Of a stretch of DNA of 9,324 nt, positions 1 to 6,616 are shown in pieces. Numbering within the stretch: the stretch's first letter is position 1; every line of letters starts with the position of its first letter. Source of the DNA: an uncultured Fibrobacter sp. (GTDB lineage: Bacteria; Fibrobacterota; Fibrobacteria; Fibrobacterales; Fibrobacteraceae); assembly GCF_937877005.1 (NCBI RefSeq), contig NZ_CALEFV010000104.1:1-9324 (forward strand), read 5' to 3'. The notes beneath the pieces were generated by a model. The model was not told where the DNA came from and searched no databases. It saw only the letters and a list, made by a program, of their open reading frames with translations. The translations under genes were made by a program, and so were the position numbers.

Positions 1-169
1 ACTTGCAGTGCAACACGCACACGTTGGTGTAGTTGATCTGGCGGTTGTTCACCCAGTACACGGAATGCCCATGCCTGCGTTCCTTTTCGGCATTTGCGCG
101 GGCACAGAGCTCGTTGAGGGGAGCGTTTAAAAATAAATCTAATGCTTCGGATTCGGTAAGGCGAGACAT
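1..169 (-). CDS. mqnE: Aminofutalosine synthase-like radical SAM protein (MqnE/MqnC/CofH family), 5' part only
   Basis: Only the first 56 codons lie in the window; the gene continues past the left edge. The visible protein begins MSRLTESEALDLFLN and reaches NRQINYTNVCVLHCK. The second stretch matches the N-terminal radical-SAM signature of the MqnE/MqnC/CofH group, where C-x3-C-x2-C binds the 4Fe-4S cluster; the first two cysteines are visible and the third would lie just outside. In the family, MqnE joins an enolpyruvyl benzoate precursor to adenosine in the futalosine route to menaquinone, in the cytoplasm. MqnE is preferred over MqnC because of the NR-x-INYTNVCV wording, but the fragment is too short to be sure. 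No Shine-Dalgarno precedes the ATG; a TAAATTTG motif sits six bases upstream. A terminator ends about 12 bases before the start codon. Confidence 0.7.
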   Translation of the reverse strand, partial: MSRLTESEALDLFLNAPLNELCARANAEKERRHGHSVYWVNNRQINYTNVCVLHCK

Positions 170-175
170 ACAGTT

Positions 176-183
176 CAAATTTA
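176..183 (-). promoter_or_regulatory. TAnnTTTG-type -10 candidate before the mqnE-like gene
   Basis: The minus strand reads TAAATTTG, then six bases, then the ATG of the mqnE-like gene. The motif fits the TAnnTTTG element of Bacteroidetes primary-sigma promoters. No matching -35/-33 element is seen, since that place is taken by the tRNA terminator. If used, the mRNA would be leaderless or nearly so, which suits the missing ribosome binding site. Confidence 0.35.
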
Positions 184-218
184 AAAAAAGAACCGATCCT
201 TTACAGGACCGGTTTCTT
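181..218 (-). terminator. Rho-independent terminator of the initiator tRNA
   Basis: On the minus strand an A/G-rich stem starts three bases after the tRNA 3' end. The arms lie at 205-218 and 188-200, with a CGGTCCT-type core, one G-T pair, one unpaired base and a loop of about four bases. A run of T follows (187-181). The placement directly behind the tRNA and the T run on the minus strand identify it as the tRNA terminator. Confidence 0.85.
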
Positions 219-221
219 TAG

Positions 222-295
<74 letters not shown>

Positions 296-309
296 TCGAG
301 GATAGCCCA

Positions 310-338
310 TATATAGTAAAAATATATAGCCCTGTCAA
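310..338 (-). promoter_or_regulatory. Strong promoter of the initiator tRNA
   Basis: The minus strand carries TTGACA at 338-333, a 17-base spacer and TATATA at 315-310. The predicted start near 303 leaves a leader of roughly seven bases before the tRNA. The -35 box lies inside a small inverted repeat (CCCT/AGGG) that is followed by a T-rich spacer, so the same DNA could also act as a weak terminator for the pgsA operon upstream. Confidence 0.8.
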
Positions 339-345
339 GGGTGGA

Positions 346-1503
346 CTAAACGAATTTTTTCAGAATGTGCTTGCTGGCATAGAAATAGTCTATGCCACTA
401 ATAATCGTAATGGCTGTAATGACGCCCATCACAGTCTGCGGGAAAATGTTCCAGAAGGCCTGGTAATTGGGTATTAACGCTTCCATGGGATCAAGTGCTC
501 CGAGCAAGATTGCGACGATGCCGATCCCTTGCAGCGCGGTTTTCCATTTGCCGCTACGGCGAGCCGGCATGATTAATCCTTCGCTTGCGGCAAGAGTTCG
601 TAATGTCTCGACGCTTGATTCGCGGAAGTAGATTAGCGCAACCATCCAGACGGGGGCGTAACCGGTCGCGATGAAACACATGAAAATCGTCATGTTCGAA
701 ATCTTGTCGCTAAACGGATCGAGGTATTTCCCGAGCGTACTGACTTCGCCGAGCTTGCGGGCGAGGTAACCATCCAAGAAATCTGTCAGCATAAAGCCGA
801 GGACCATGACAAGCGAGAGACTTTTGAAAACGAGGCTGTTGTTGCTGTAGTCGAGGTCGTTGTCGTAGAAGAATACCCAAAGGAAAAATGGAGTGAGCAC
901 GATTCGGCTCATGGTGAGCTGGCTTGCAATCGATAAGGGCTTACGGTGCGCGGAATCGCGGTAATACCAGTAAGCGTAGGCAACGGTCGAGGCAATGATC
1001 AAGAGAATCGACGTCACCATGCAAATCTGCTGGTAATCTTCGAGATTCAACAAGTACACGCCCATGGTCACTGTAATCGCGATGTTTGACATCTTGCTCC
1101 AGCGACGCTTGCGGGGAAGCGACTTTCCTTCGCGAAGCACGCCGAGGCTAAAGAGCGTGTGGGCGACAAGACGGGCCAACAGGAATACGCAACCGACAGC
1201 GAGCAACTTTTCGGCTTGGTCGTTTTGCAGTAAGTCGCGCACAAAGATGCTGGTCATCACTGCGAACGAAAGAAAACCGTCAATCACGTTCAGCCAAAGT
1301 CTATAATAAGGCTTCTCGATTTCCTGGAAACGGAGCTGGTATAAGTTAACCCAGCCCATGATAAGTGCTACGGCGACCAGGGCGCAGGCGGTCTTGGCCA
1401 TACCCATCCAGATAAAGACGATTACGGCTACAAAAACCATAGCGCGCAGCACGCTCCATATGCGGGAGCGGAGCCTAATATCGGATGTCTGTTCTTCTGT
1501 CAT
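346..1503 (-). CDS. pgsA: CDP-alcohol phosphatidyltransferase, PgsA type, with long N-terminal membrane extension
   Basis: A 385-residue integral membrane protein. The C-terminal half (about 195-385) holds the full CDP-alcohol phosphatidyltransferase motif: D241, D244, G245, A248, R249, G258, D262 and D266. It also has PgsA-like RESSVETLRTLA (294-305) and GKWKTALQG (318-326). PgsA joins CDP-diacylglycerol and glycerol-3-phosphate, the first step to phosphatidylglycerol and cardiolipin. PgsA is usually about 180-200 residues, so this protein is about twice the family length. Residues 1-190 are also membrane-rich and look like a decayed copy of the same fold: D75-G-F resembles D262-P-F, and 130-135 PRKRRW resembles 313-320. 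The other catalytic residues are missing there. The ATG overlaps the recN stop (ATGA), and AGAGG at 1515-1511 inside recN can serve as its ribosome binding site. The exact alcohol substrate is inferred. Confidence 0.85.
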   Translation of the reverse strand: MTEEQTSDIRLRSRIWSVLRAMVFVAVIVFIWMGMAKTACALVAVALIMGWVNLYQLRFQEIEKPYYRLWLNVIDGFLSFAVMTSIFVRDLLQNDQAEKLLAVGCVFLLARLVAHTLFSLGVLREGKSLPRKRRWSKMSNIAITVTMGVYLLNLEDYQQICMVTSILLIIASTVAYAYWYYRDSAHRKPLSIASQLTMSRIVLTPFFLWVFFYDNDLDYSNNSLVFKSLSLVMVLGFMLTDFLDGYLARKLGEVSTLGKYLDPFSDKISNMTIFMCFIATGYAPVWMVALIYFRESSVETLRTLAASEGLIMPARRSGKWKTALQGIGIVAILLGALDPMEALIPNYQAFWNIFPQTVMGVITAITIISGIDYFYASKHILKKFV

Positions 1504-3149
1504 TGGTTTGCCTCTAAAAGTTGCTTGGCATGTTCGCGAACGGTTTCGTTTGCCCCGCCGAGCATGCGAGAAATTTCTTCGATTCTTCCTTCGCGGTCCA
1601 GTTCCTTCACGCTTGTTAGTGTGCGTCCGTCGACTTCTCGCTTGCTGACGGAAAGCTGGTTGACTGCACGACTTGCCACCTGGTGCAGATGGGTGATGGT
1701 GAGTATCTGGTGGTGCTTGCCCAATTTCTTGAGCGCCTCGCCGATACTATTGCCGACTTCGCCGCTAATGCCTGAATCTACTTCGTCAAATATAAGTAAG
1801 GGAACGCGATCAAGATCTGCCATGACGGTCTTGATGGATAGTAAAACGCGAGAAAGTTCACCCCCAGAGACCGCTTTTTGCAAGCTCTTGAATCCTTCGC
1901 CCGGGTTTGGTGCCAAAGTGAATTCAATTTTGTCTTTGCCGTTGACCGATAATGCTTGCGGTTCAATGGATGTCGCAAAAATCGCCTTCGGCATGCCGAG
2001 CGTATTCAGAATTTCGCTCACGGCCTTGTCGTAGCGGATGGCAGCTTCCTGGCGAGATTTCGTGAGCTTGAGGGCGGTCGCCTGCAGTGCTTCCAACGCC
2101 TTCTTGGACTGCCTGGAAAGTTCTTCCAAGTCCGCATCCAAGTTCTCGAGGCTAGCAAGTTCATCCTTGCGCTGTTCCGTCAAGGCAATCAGGCCCGCGA
2201 CATCGGTGCGGTATTTGCGCTTGAGTTTCTGAATCGCCGCAATGCGGGCGTTCGCGCGGTCAATGTCGGCGGCACTCATGGCTGCAGACGGACGCAGGCG
2301 CAGCAAGTCCTTGCAGACGCTTTCGTATGGGTCCGTTACTTCGTCAAGCGACTTCAGGTAATCTTCGTAGTCGGGGAGCTTTGCTGCTAGCGAACGCAAC
2401 TTGGACTGTAAAATCTGTACCTGGTCCAAGAGGCCGTTTTCGCCACCCAGCATTCCCTGGATGTCGTTCAAGTAACGAGTTTCGGCTTCTTGCTTGCTGG
2501 CGCTGTTCACCTTTTCTTCGAGGGCTTCTTCTTCACCTTCTTTGAGCGAGGCCTTCGAAAGTTCATCGAATTGGAACTTCAAAAAGTCCTTTTGGGCGGC
2601 CAAGTTCTTCGCGCGTTCTTCGGTAGCCTTGATTTCGTCCTGAATCTTGTTCCAGGAAGCCCATTCGCTAGAATATTCGGCAAGCAGTTCACCGTTTCCT
2701 GCAAAATCGTCGAGCATCTGCGTATGCGTGCGGATGTCGCGTAGCAGGAGCTGTTCGCTCTGGCCGTGCATCTGGATCAGTTCTTCGCCCAGGCGCTGCA
2801 AATCGGGGAGTGCCACGACGGCTCCGTTCACGCGGGCGCGGCTCTTGCCGTTCTCCTGGATTTCACGGCGGATAATCAGTTCGTCGTCGCCGTCGAGCTC
2901 CAGTTCTTCAAGAACCTTCTTCACTTGCGGTTCGTTGGTGATATCGAATGTGGCTTCGACCACGGCCTTCTCTTCGCCGGTGCGCACCATGGCCGATTGC
3001 GCCTTGTCGCCGCATACAATGCGAAGCGCCTTCAAGAGTACTGATTTTCCTGCGCCGGTTTCGCCGGTTATTGCAGTAAAACCATCGCGGAACGGAACTT
3101 CCGCATTCGCAATCAAAGTAAATCCACTAATCGACAGGTGCTTTAACAT
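1500..3149 (-). CDS. recN: DNA repair protein RecN
   Basis: A 549-residue SMC-like ATPase, close to the usual RecN length. Visible parts: N-terminal head with Walker A GETGAGKS (29-36), QMHGQSEQ (126-133), two coiled-coil arms (about 160-235 and 295-375), signature VSGGELSR (427-434), Walker B LLIFDEVDSG (451-460, D455/E456) and the switch histidine in THLHQVA (486-492). RecN acts in the cytoplasm on DNA double-strand breaks together with recombination proteins. All motifs are intact, so it should be functional. The start was chosen because the MLKHLSISGF opening is typical of RecN. There is no clear Shine-Dalgarno. The gene follows trmB by 38 bases and runs into pgsA with a four-base overlap. 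A 15-base palindrome at 3176-3190 upstream is a possible operator; recN is damage-induced in many bacteria. Confidence 0.96.
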   Translation of the reverse strand: MLKHLSISGFTLIANAEVPFRDGFTAITGETGAGKSVLLKALRIVCGDKAQSAMVRTGEEKAVVEATFDITNEPQVKKVLEELELDGDDELIIRREIQENGKSRARVNGAVVALPDLQRLGEELIQMHGQSEQLLLRDIRTHTQMLDDFAGNGELLAEYSSEWASWNKIQDEIKATEERAKNLAAQKDFLKFQFDELSKASLKEGEEEALEEKVNSASKQEAETRYLNDIQGMLGGENGLLDQVQILQSKLRSLAAKLPDYEDYLKSLDEVTDPYESVCKDLLRLRPSAAMSAADIDRANARIAAIQKLKRKYRTDVAGLIALTEQRKDELASLENLDADLEELSRQSKKALEALQATALKLTKSRQEAAIRYDKAVSEILNTLGMPKAIFATSIEPQALSVNGKDKIEFTLAPNPGEGFKSLQKAVSGGELSRVLLSIKTVMADLDRVPLLIFDEVDSGISGEVGNSIGEALKKLGKHHQILTITHLHQVASRAVNQLSVSKREVDGRTLTSVKELDREGRIEEISRMLGGANETVREHAKQLLEANQ

Positions 3150-3175
3150 ACGACAAATAAATTAGCAATTTGGCT

Positions 3176-3190
3176 TGACACTAAGTGTCA
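3176..3190. promoter_or_regulatory. 15-base perfect palindrome between trmB and recN
   Basis: TGACACTAAGTGTCA has seven-base arms around one central base. It covers the trmB stop codon and ends 26 bases before the recN start. Size and symmetry suit a dimeric repressor operator, and recN is often an SOS gene. The Fibrobacter LexA motif as I remember it (TGC-N-C-N4-GTGCA) does not match, so the regulator is unknown. There is no T run, so it is not a terminator. Confidence 0.35.
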
Positions 3191-3919
3191 TTTTTCAAAT
3201 TCGACGACACTGCGGTAGATTGGGCGACCTTCCTTGCGGTATTTCTTTTCGAAGCCAGTCATAATGCCTTCGGTAGGTTCTGCGGTATTTCGTTCCAGGA
3301 TTTTGCAACCCTTGAAGTTGTCGAAAACTTCAAGAGCCACTTCGTTGTATTCCTGGTGATCGGTACCCCAGTAGAAAATTCTCTTGCCGGGCTTTAACAC
3401 GCGGGCGACTTCAACCAGAAAGTCCGGGCGCAAAAGGCGGTTCTTGTGGTGGCGTTCTTTCGGCCACGGGTCCGGAAAATACATGTGGAATGCGTCCACC
3501 GTGTTGTCCTTCACGCAGTCGCGCAAAAAGAAGAATACGTCGCCGCGGAGCATGGTGGCGTTGGCCAGAGCGCCAGCCTTGTCCATCTTGCGCTGCGCAA
3601 ACTTGGCCCAAGTGTAATCCCATTCGCTGCCCATGATGACGGTGTCCGGGTGCTTGGGGGCATATTCCGAAAGGAACCCGCCCTTGCCGCTTCCGATTTC
3701 GACTTCCACGCGGTCGCCCATGTTCGGGAACATGTCTTTCCAGTTAAAGTCAAGCTTGTGGGGGAGTCCGTCGGGCGTTGCAATTGGCTTGCGGTCGCCG
3801 TGGGTGCGGAACACGTAATGCCACAGGCCCTTTGAATCCGGATCTTCCTTCAGGTCGCGGTAAAATTCAGGAATTACGACTTCTTTTTCATCTTCTTTAA
3901 TGTTTTCGATATCGCTCAT
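3188..3919 (-). CDS. trmB: tRNA (guanine-N7-)-methyltransferase TrmB
   Basis: A 243-residue SAM-dependent methyltransferase that forms m7G at position 46 of the tRNA variable loop. The SAM-binding motif EIGSGKGGF is at 74-82, and E99 closes the second strand (GSEW). The family hallmark FPDPWPKERHHKNR is at 148-161, and TDHQEY (186-191) and TGFEKKY (221-227) complete the tRNA/catalytic site. Length is normal, with an acidic N-terminal stretch of about 20 residues that is probably flexible. AGGA at 3927-3924 gives a good ribosome binding site five bases before the ATG. The gene lies 17 bases after the RNase Z-like gene and 38 before recN, so co-transcription is likely and the first two genes of the run both concern tRNA. 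Confidence 0.96.
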   Translation of the reverse strand: MSDIENIKEDEKEVVIPEFYRDLKEDPDSKGLWHYVFRTHGDRKPIATPDGLPHKLDFNWKDMFPNMGDRVEVEIGSGKGGFLSEYAPKHPDTVIMGSEWDYTWAKFAQRKMDKAGALANATMLRGDVFFFLRDCVKDNTVDAFHMYFPDPWPKERHHKNRLLRPDFLVEVARVLKPGKRIFYWGTDHQEYNEVALEVFDNFKGCKILERNTAEPTEGIMTGFEKKYRKEGRPIYRSVVEFEK

Positions 3920-3936
3920 AAACTTCCTACTGTCTA

Positions 3937-4824
3937 CTAAATAAATGCGACCACTCTATCTAGAAATTTATCCGGAATGTTCTTGGCGACCATTTCGCGG
4001 ATGTATTTTTCGGAATACTTCATTGAAAAATGAGATAGAATAATCTTTTCGCATTTCACATCGTCGCCCATGCGGTTTAGTGTATCTGCAATTTGGCTAA
4101 TGTGCGTGTGTCCCTTCTTGTGGCTCATCTCGTAGTCTTCGGGGGCAAGGAACGTACATTCGGTAATCAGGACCTTGGAATCGAATACGCGGCGGTTCTC
4201 GAGCAGGCTCTCGCCAATGCAGTCTCCCATAAAACTGACCAATGGGTCGTATACTTCGCGAGTGATATCCTTTCCGCTCGCACGCAACTTGATGATTTCG
4301 TCTGCCGGGAGTCCTAGATATTCGTCCTTGAGCTTTTTCTTGTAGTGGTAAATCGTTCCTCCCATGGTCGGAATGGAATGCTTGACTTCGAATGCTTCAA
4401 AGGCGAGATCCTTGCGATATTCCAGAAACTGAACTTCTCCTGCGTAGACCGGGTACAAATTAGGGTAGCGGAATTTGCTTTCGGGAACGCCTTCGAATAG
4501 CGCTTCGGAGTAAATCCACTTCTTGGCGCCTTCGTGTATGCTGTGCGGTAAGTAATAGGCGCTTTCTCGTTCAACCCCCATCATCTTGCGCAGGCTGTGG
4601 TGTCGCATTAGGCAGCGGCCATGGTCCCCGTGTGCGTGTGTTAAAAAGACATGGTTTAGCGGTGTGGCGGAAAGTGGACATTCGCCCATGTCGATGCAGA
4701 AGTCCAGTTCGGGCAACTGGATATAGGTCGCGAGTCCCGAAATCGAGAAACCGACAACGGAGGTACACGACGTATTCACGTGAACCTGTTTTAATGCGTT
4801 ATGAATGTACTTGCTTTCAGCCAT
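3937..4824 (-). CDS. Ribonuclease Z-family metallo-beta-lactamase hydrolase
   Basis: A 295-residue metallo-beta-lactamase fold protein. The zinc ligands can be placed: H63-A-H65-G-D67-H68, H149, D201 (FMGD) and H265. RNase Z-type wording is clear in TECTFL (221-226), GHTHISQIA (238-246, where the family has H-S/M-T) and LSHFSMKY (263-270). Residues about 165-188 (LKDEYLGLPADEIIKLRASG) sit where tRNase Z has its P-x-GP-x4-L tRNA-binding arm, but the GP is lost. RNase Z cuts the 3' trailer from pre-tRNAs lacking encoded CCA, as in the tRNA of this window, so tRNA 3' maturation is the likely role; another phosphodiesterase role is possible given the divergence. There is no Shine-Dalgarno; TACATTTG lies 10 bases upstream and a terminator ends 18 bases upstream, so this gene probably begins the operon with trmB, recN and pgsA. 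Confidence 0.8.
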   Translation of the reverse strand: MAESKYIHNALKQVHVNTSCTSVVGFSISGLATYIQLPELDFCIDMGECPLSATPLNHVFLTHAHGDHGRCLMRHHSLRKMMGVERESAYYLPHSIHEGAKKWIYSEALFEGVPESKFRYPNLYPVYAGEVQFLEYRKDLAFEAFEVKHSIPTMGGTIYHYKKKLKDEYLGLPADEIIKLRASGKDITREVYDPLVSFMGDCIGESLLENRRVFDSKVLITECTFLAPEDYEMSHKKGHTHISQIADTLNRMGDDVKCEKIILSHFSMKYSEKYIREMVAKNIPDKFLDRVVAFI

Positions 4825-4834
4825 GACGTGGGAA

Positions 4835-4842
4835 CAAATGTA
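4835..4842 (-). promoter_or_regulatory. TAnnTTTG-type -10 candidate of the RNase Z-trmB-recN-pgsA operon
   Basis: The minus strand reads TACATTTG, then ten bases to the ATG. It lies directly after the T run of the preceding terminator, so a new transcript must start about here or come from readthrough. No convincing -35 element is visible because that position falls in the terminator stem. Confidence 0.4.
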
Positions 4843-4873
4843 GAAAAAAATAAAGGTTCCTTTTAGGAACCTT
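4843..4873 (-). terminator. Rho-independent terminator after the lipoprotein gene
   Basis: A perfect eight-base stem AAGGTTCC/GGAACCTT (4853-4860 with 4866-4873) and a five-base loop are followed on the minus strand by TATTTTTTT (4852-4844). It separates the lipoprotein transcript from the RNase Z-like gene. Confidence 0.85.
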
Positions 4874-4894
4874 GCTCATAGCTCAAACCTCAGA

Positions 4895-4911
4895 GGGGCT
4901 TTTTATGCCCC
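4895..4911. other. GGGGC/GCCCC hairpin after the lipoprotein stop
   Basis: Five-base GC arms (4895-4899 and 4907-4911) flank an A/T loop, 11 bases after the lipoprotein stop codon. No T run follows on either strand, so it looks more like an mRNA 3'-end protecting hairpin or a first pausing hairpin ahead of the true terminator at 4843-4873. Short TGAGC repeats flank it on the minus strand. Confidence 0.4.
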
Positions 4912-4921
4912 GTGCTCAATG

Positions 4922-5506
4922 CTATTTCGTCTTTGCGTTTTCGGCAATCAGGCGGTCAAAGTCGGCGCAACTGAGAGCCTCGATGTGGTTACCCATGGCA
5001 ACGCTACGCGTTCTTGCATTACCCTTCTTTTCGGGAATGCGGAAGCAAAAGTCGTATTTGTTGCCCATGTCGGTCGGAATGCCCATCTTGAAGATACGGA
5101 TTCTTTCGGCGCCCTTGTTGTAGATTTCGTGATAGTCGTAAGTGTTCCTGATCTTTTCGAGACGCTTCTGCTGGTTGAATTCCAGTTCTCTGGTGATCGG
5201 TCCATCTAGGTAAAGGGGGAGGGAATTCTGGAAACGCAGCTCAAGCTGATCTCCCTTTTTTACGATGGAGGTCTCTTGAGGCTTGATCAGATAGCGTTGC
5301 TGCGGAATGTTCTTATATGCCAAGGTGCGGACTGTACGAACACCGCACATTTCGCGCATGTCGGGCTGTTCGACGAAGTCGATGTCGCGACAGATTGGAG
5401 GAAGGTTCGTAGGGACTTCGAGGTTCTCGCCATTGCTTGAACCGGCACAGGCAGAAAGGATCGTGGCAAAAGCGATGCTAGATAGAAGCAAAATTGAAGA
5501 TTTCAT
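4922..5506 (-). CDS. Putative lipoprotein of unknown function
   Basis: A 194-residue protein with a lipoprotein signal: positively charged start, hydrophobic stretch (5-16) and lipobox LSAC with the modified cysteine at C20. The mature part is about 175 residues with no family I recognise. It has four further cysteines (C39, C54, C154, C180), which could form two disulfides outside the cytoplasm. Many aromatic and charged residues and an even spread of hydrophobic segments suggest a compact, mostly beta domain, and no further membrane segment is seen. Location is inferred to be the periplasmic face of the inner or outer membrane. The gene is a single unit: divergent from xth and closed by a strong terminator. 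There is no Shine-Dalgarno; TATATTTA lies four bases before the ATG, hinting at a leaderless message. Confidence 0.8.
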   Translation of the reverse strand: MKSSILLLSSIAFATILSACAGSSNGENLEVPTNLPPICRDIDFVEQPDMREMCGVRTVRTLAYKNIPQQRYLIKPQETSIVKKGDQLELRFQNSLPLYLDGPITRELEFNQQKRLEKIRNTYDYHEIYNKGAERIRIFKMGIPTDMGNKYDFCFRIPEKKGNARTRSVAMGNHIEALSCADFDRLIAENAKTK

Positions 5507-5510
5507 ACGC

Positions 5511-5518
5511 TAAATATA
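5511..5518 (-). promoter_or_regulatory. Possible -10 element before the lipoprotein gene
   Basis: The minus strand reads TATATTTA, one base off TAnnTTTG, four bases before the ATG. A second choice is TAAAAT nearby (5527-5522). No clear -35 is seen. A 12-base palindrome TTTCTTAAGAAA (5545-5556) lies about 40 bases upstream of the gene and could be an operator, although such AT-rich palindromes arise easily. Confidence 0.3.
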
Positions 5519-5712
5519 ATTTTATTATTCAGATTTGCATTTTTTTTCTTAAGAAACTTGTTTTTTTTCCTGAATCGGTGGGAATGCATGTGGGGGGAGT
5601 CACAATCGCTTCAAAATTGTAAAATTTTGTTATCTTTGAGCCGGTTTCTGTGATTCTTGAGGGTCTTTGCCGAAATAAACGGATGTTTACGCATTTGTGC
5701 AGTAAAATAATG

Positions 5713-5720
5713 TATCTTTG
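5713..5720 (+). promoter_or_regulatory. TATCTTTG -10 candidate before xth
   Basis: TATCTTTG fits TAnnTTTG and lies 25 bases before the xth ATG. An identical TATCTTTG occurs at 5631-5638 in the same orientation, so two start sites are possible. TTTG at 5694-5697 is too near to be a standard -33 element. The rest of the 5507-5745 gap is AT-rich with no further gene signal. Confidence 0.4.
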
Positions 5721-5745
5721 GCACGGATTAAGTATTGGGTGAAAA

Positions 5746-6564
5746 ATGAATATATATAGCTGGAATGTGAACGGCCTTCGGTCTGCCCTCAAGAAGGGCT
5801 TTGTGGACTGGTTCGCTGCGACAAAACCGGATATACTTTGTTTGCAGGAAGTTCGTGCCGAGGAAGACCAGATCCCTGAAGAGGTGGCTCATCCGGAAGG
5901 TTATTTTTCCTTTTGGAATCCCTGCAGGCGTAAGAAAGGGTATAGCGGAGTCGGTGTTTATACCCAGATTGAACCCGATCGTGTAAACTATGGCTTCGAT
6001 ATCGAGGAATTCGATGAGGAGGGCCGAGTCCTTCAGTTGGTTTTCCCGGACTGGGTGCTCAACAGCATCTATTTCCCGAATGGTGGTTCGGGAGAAGACC
6101 GTCTGGATTACAAGCTGCGATTCTATGACGCCTTTCTTGAAAACAGTAAGCGATGGCTTGCCGACGGCAAGCACGTGGTGACGGTGGGTGACTATAATAC
6201 CTGCCATAAGGAAATCGATATTGCCCGTCCCAAAGAAAATGAGAATGTTAGTGGTTTTCTGCCTATCGAACGTGCCTGGATGGACAAGTATGTGGAAAAT
6301 GGTTTTGTGGATTCGTTCCGCAAGCTGCATCCCGAAGATCGCGACCGCTACTCCTGGTGGTCGAATCGGTTTGGAGCCCGCAAACGCAATGTTGGTTGGC
6401 GCATCGACTACGCCTTTGTGGACGAGGGCCTCGTTCCTAACATTCTGAGTGCGGATATCCATCATGATGTAATGGGTTCTGACCACTGCCCAATCAGCAT
6501 TGAACTCGAACCGCCGTTCGCGCCACTCGCAATTAAGCCCGCTTCTGTAGAAGCTGAAATCTAA
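5746..6564 (+). CDS. xth: Exodeoxyribonuclease III / AP endonuclease
   Basis: A 272-residue exonuclease-endonuclease-phosphatase fold enzyme, close to the E. coli ExoIII length of 268. Active-site residues are all visible: N7 (SWNVNGLR), E35 (LQEVR), Y109 (IYFPNGG), D149 and N151 (GDYNTCHKEIDI), D221 (GWRIDYAFV) and D246/H247 (GSDHCPI). The enzyme cuts DNA at abasic sites and removes blocking 3' groups in base-excision repair, in the cytoplasm; related enzymes also degrade one strand of duplex DNA 3' to 5'. GDYNTCHKEIDI and GWRIDY are closer to the ExoA/APE1 branch than to E. coli XthA. The tail after residue 255 is a short low-complexity extension. Only a weak GGGTG ribosome-binding-like motif precedes the ATG. 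The gene stands alone, divergent from the lipoprotein gene. Confidence 0.95.
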   Translation: MNIYSWNVNGLRSALKKGFVDWFAATKPDILCLQEVRAEEDQIPEEVAHPEGYFSFWNPCRRKKGYSGVGVYTQIEPDRVNYGFDIEEFDEEGRVLQLVFPDWVLNSIYFPNGGSGEDRLDYKLRFYDAFLENSKRWLADGKHVVTVGDYNTCHKEIDIARPKENENVSGFLPIERAWMDKYVENGFVDSFRKLHPEDRDRYSWWSNRFGARKRNVGWRIDYAFVDEGLVPNILSADIHHDVMGSDHCPISIELEPPFAPLAIKPASVEAEI

Positions 6565-6568
6565 AATA

Positions 6569-6596
6569 AAAAAGTCGCCCTTTCGAGCGGCTTTTT
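6569..6596. terminator. Bidirectional terminator between xth and the aminotransferase gene
   Basis: A ten-base stem AAAAAGTCGC/GCGGCTTTTT (6569-6578 with 6587-6596, one G-T pair) has an eight-base loop. It has T-rich tails on both strands and starts five bases after the xth stop. The genes converge here, so it can serve both. Confidence 0.85.
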
Positions 6597-6616
6597 ATTT
6601 AACTTGTTTGCAGCGA

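Noticed and set aside
5545..5556. TTTCTTAAGAAA palindrome as a regulatory site of its own
   Set aside because: It lies in A/T runs where such symmetry arises easily; it is mentioned only as a note to the lipoprotein promoter.
5529..5792. 87-codon minus-strand frame across the lipoprotein-xth gap
   Set aside because: It overlaps the xth start, has low-complexity composition from AT-rich DNA, and shows no ribosome binding site or domain. It is a chance frame.
5728..6486. Long 252-codon frame on the minus strand inside xth
   Set aside because: It is antisense to a gene with every exonuclease III catalytic residue in order, so it is a codon-bias shadow.
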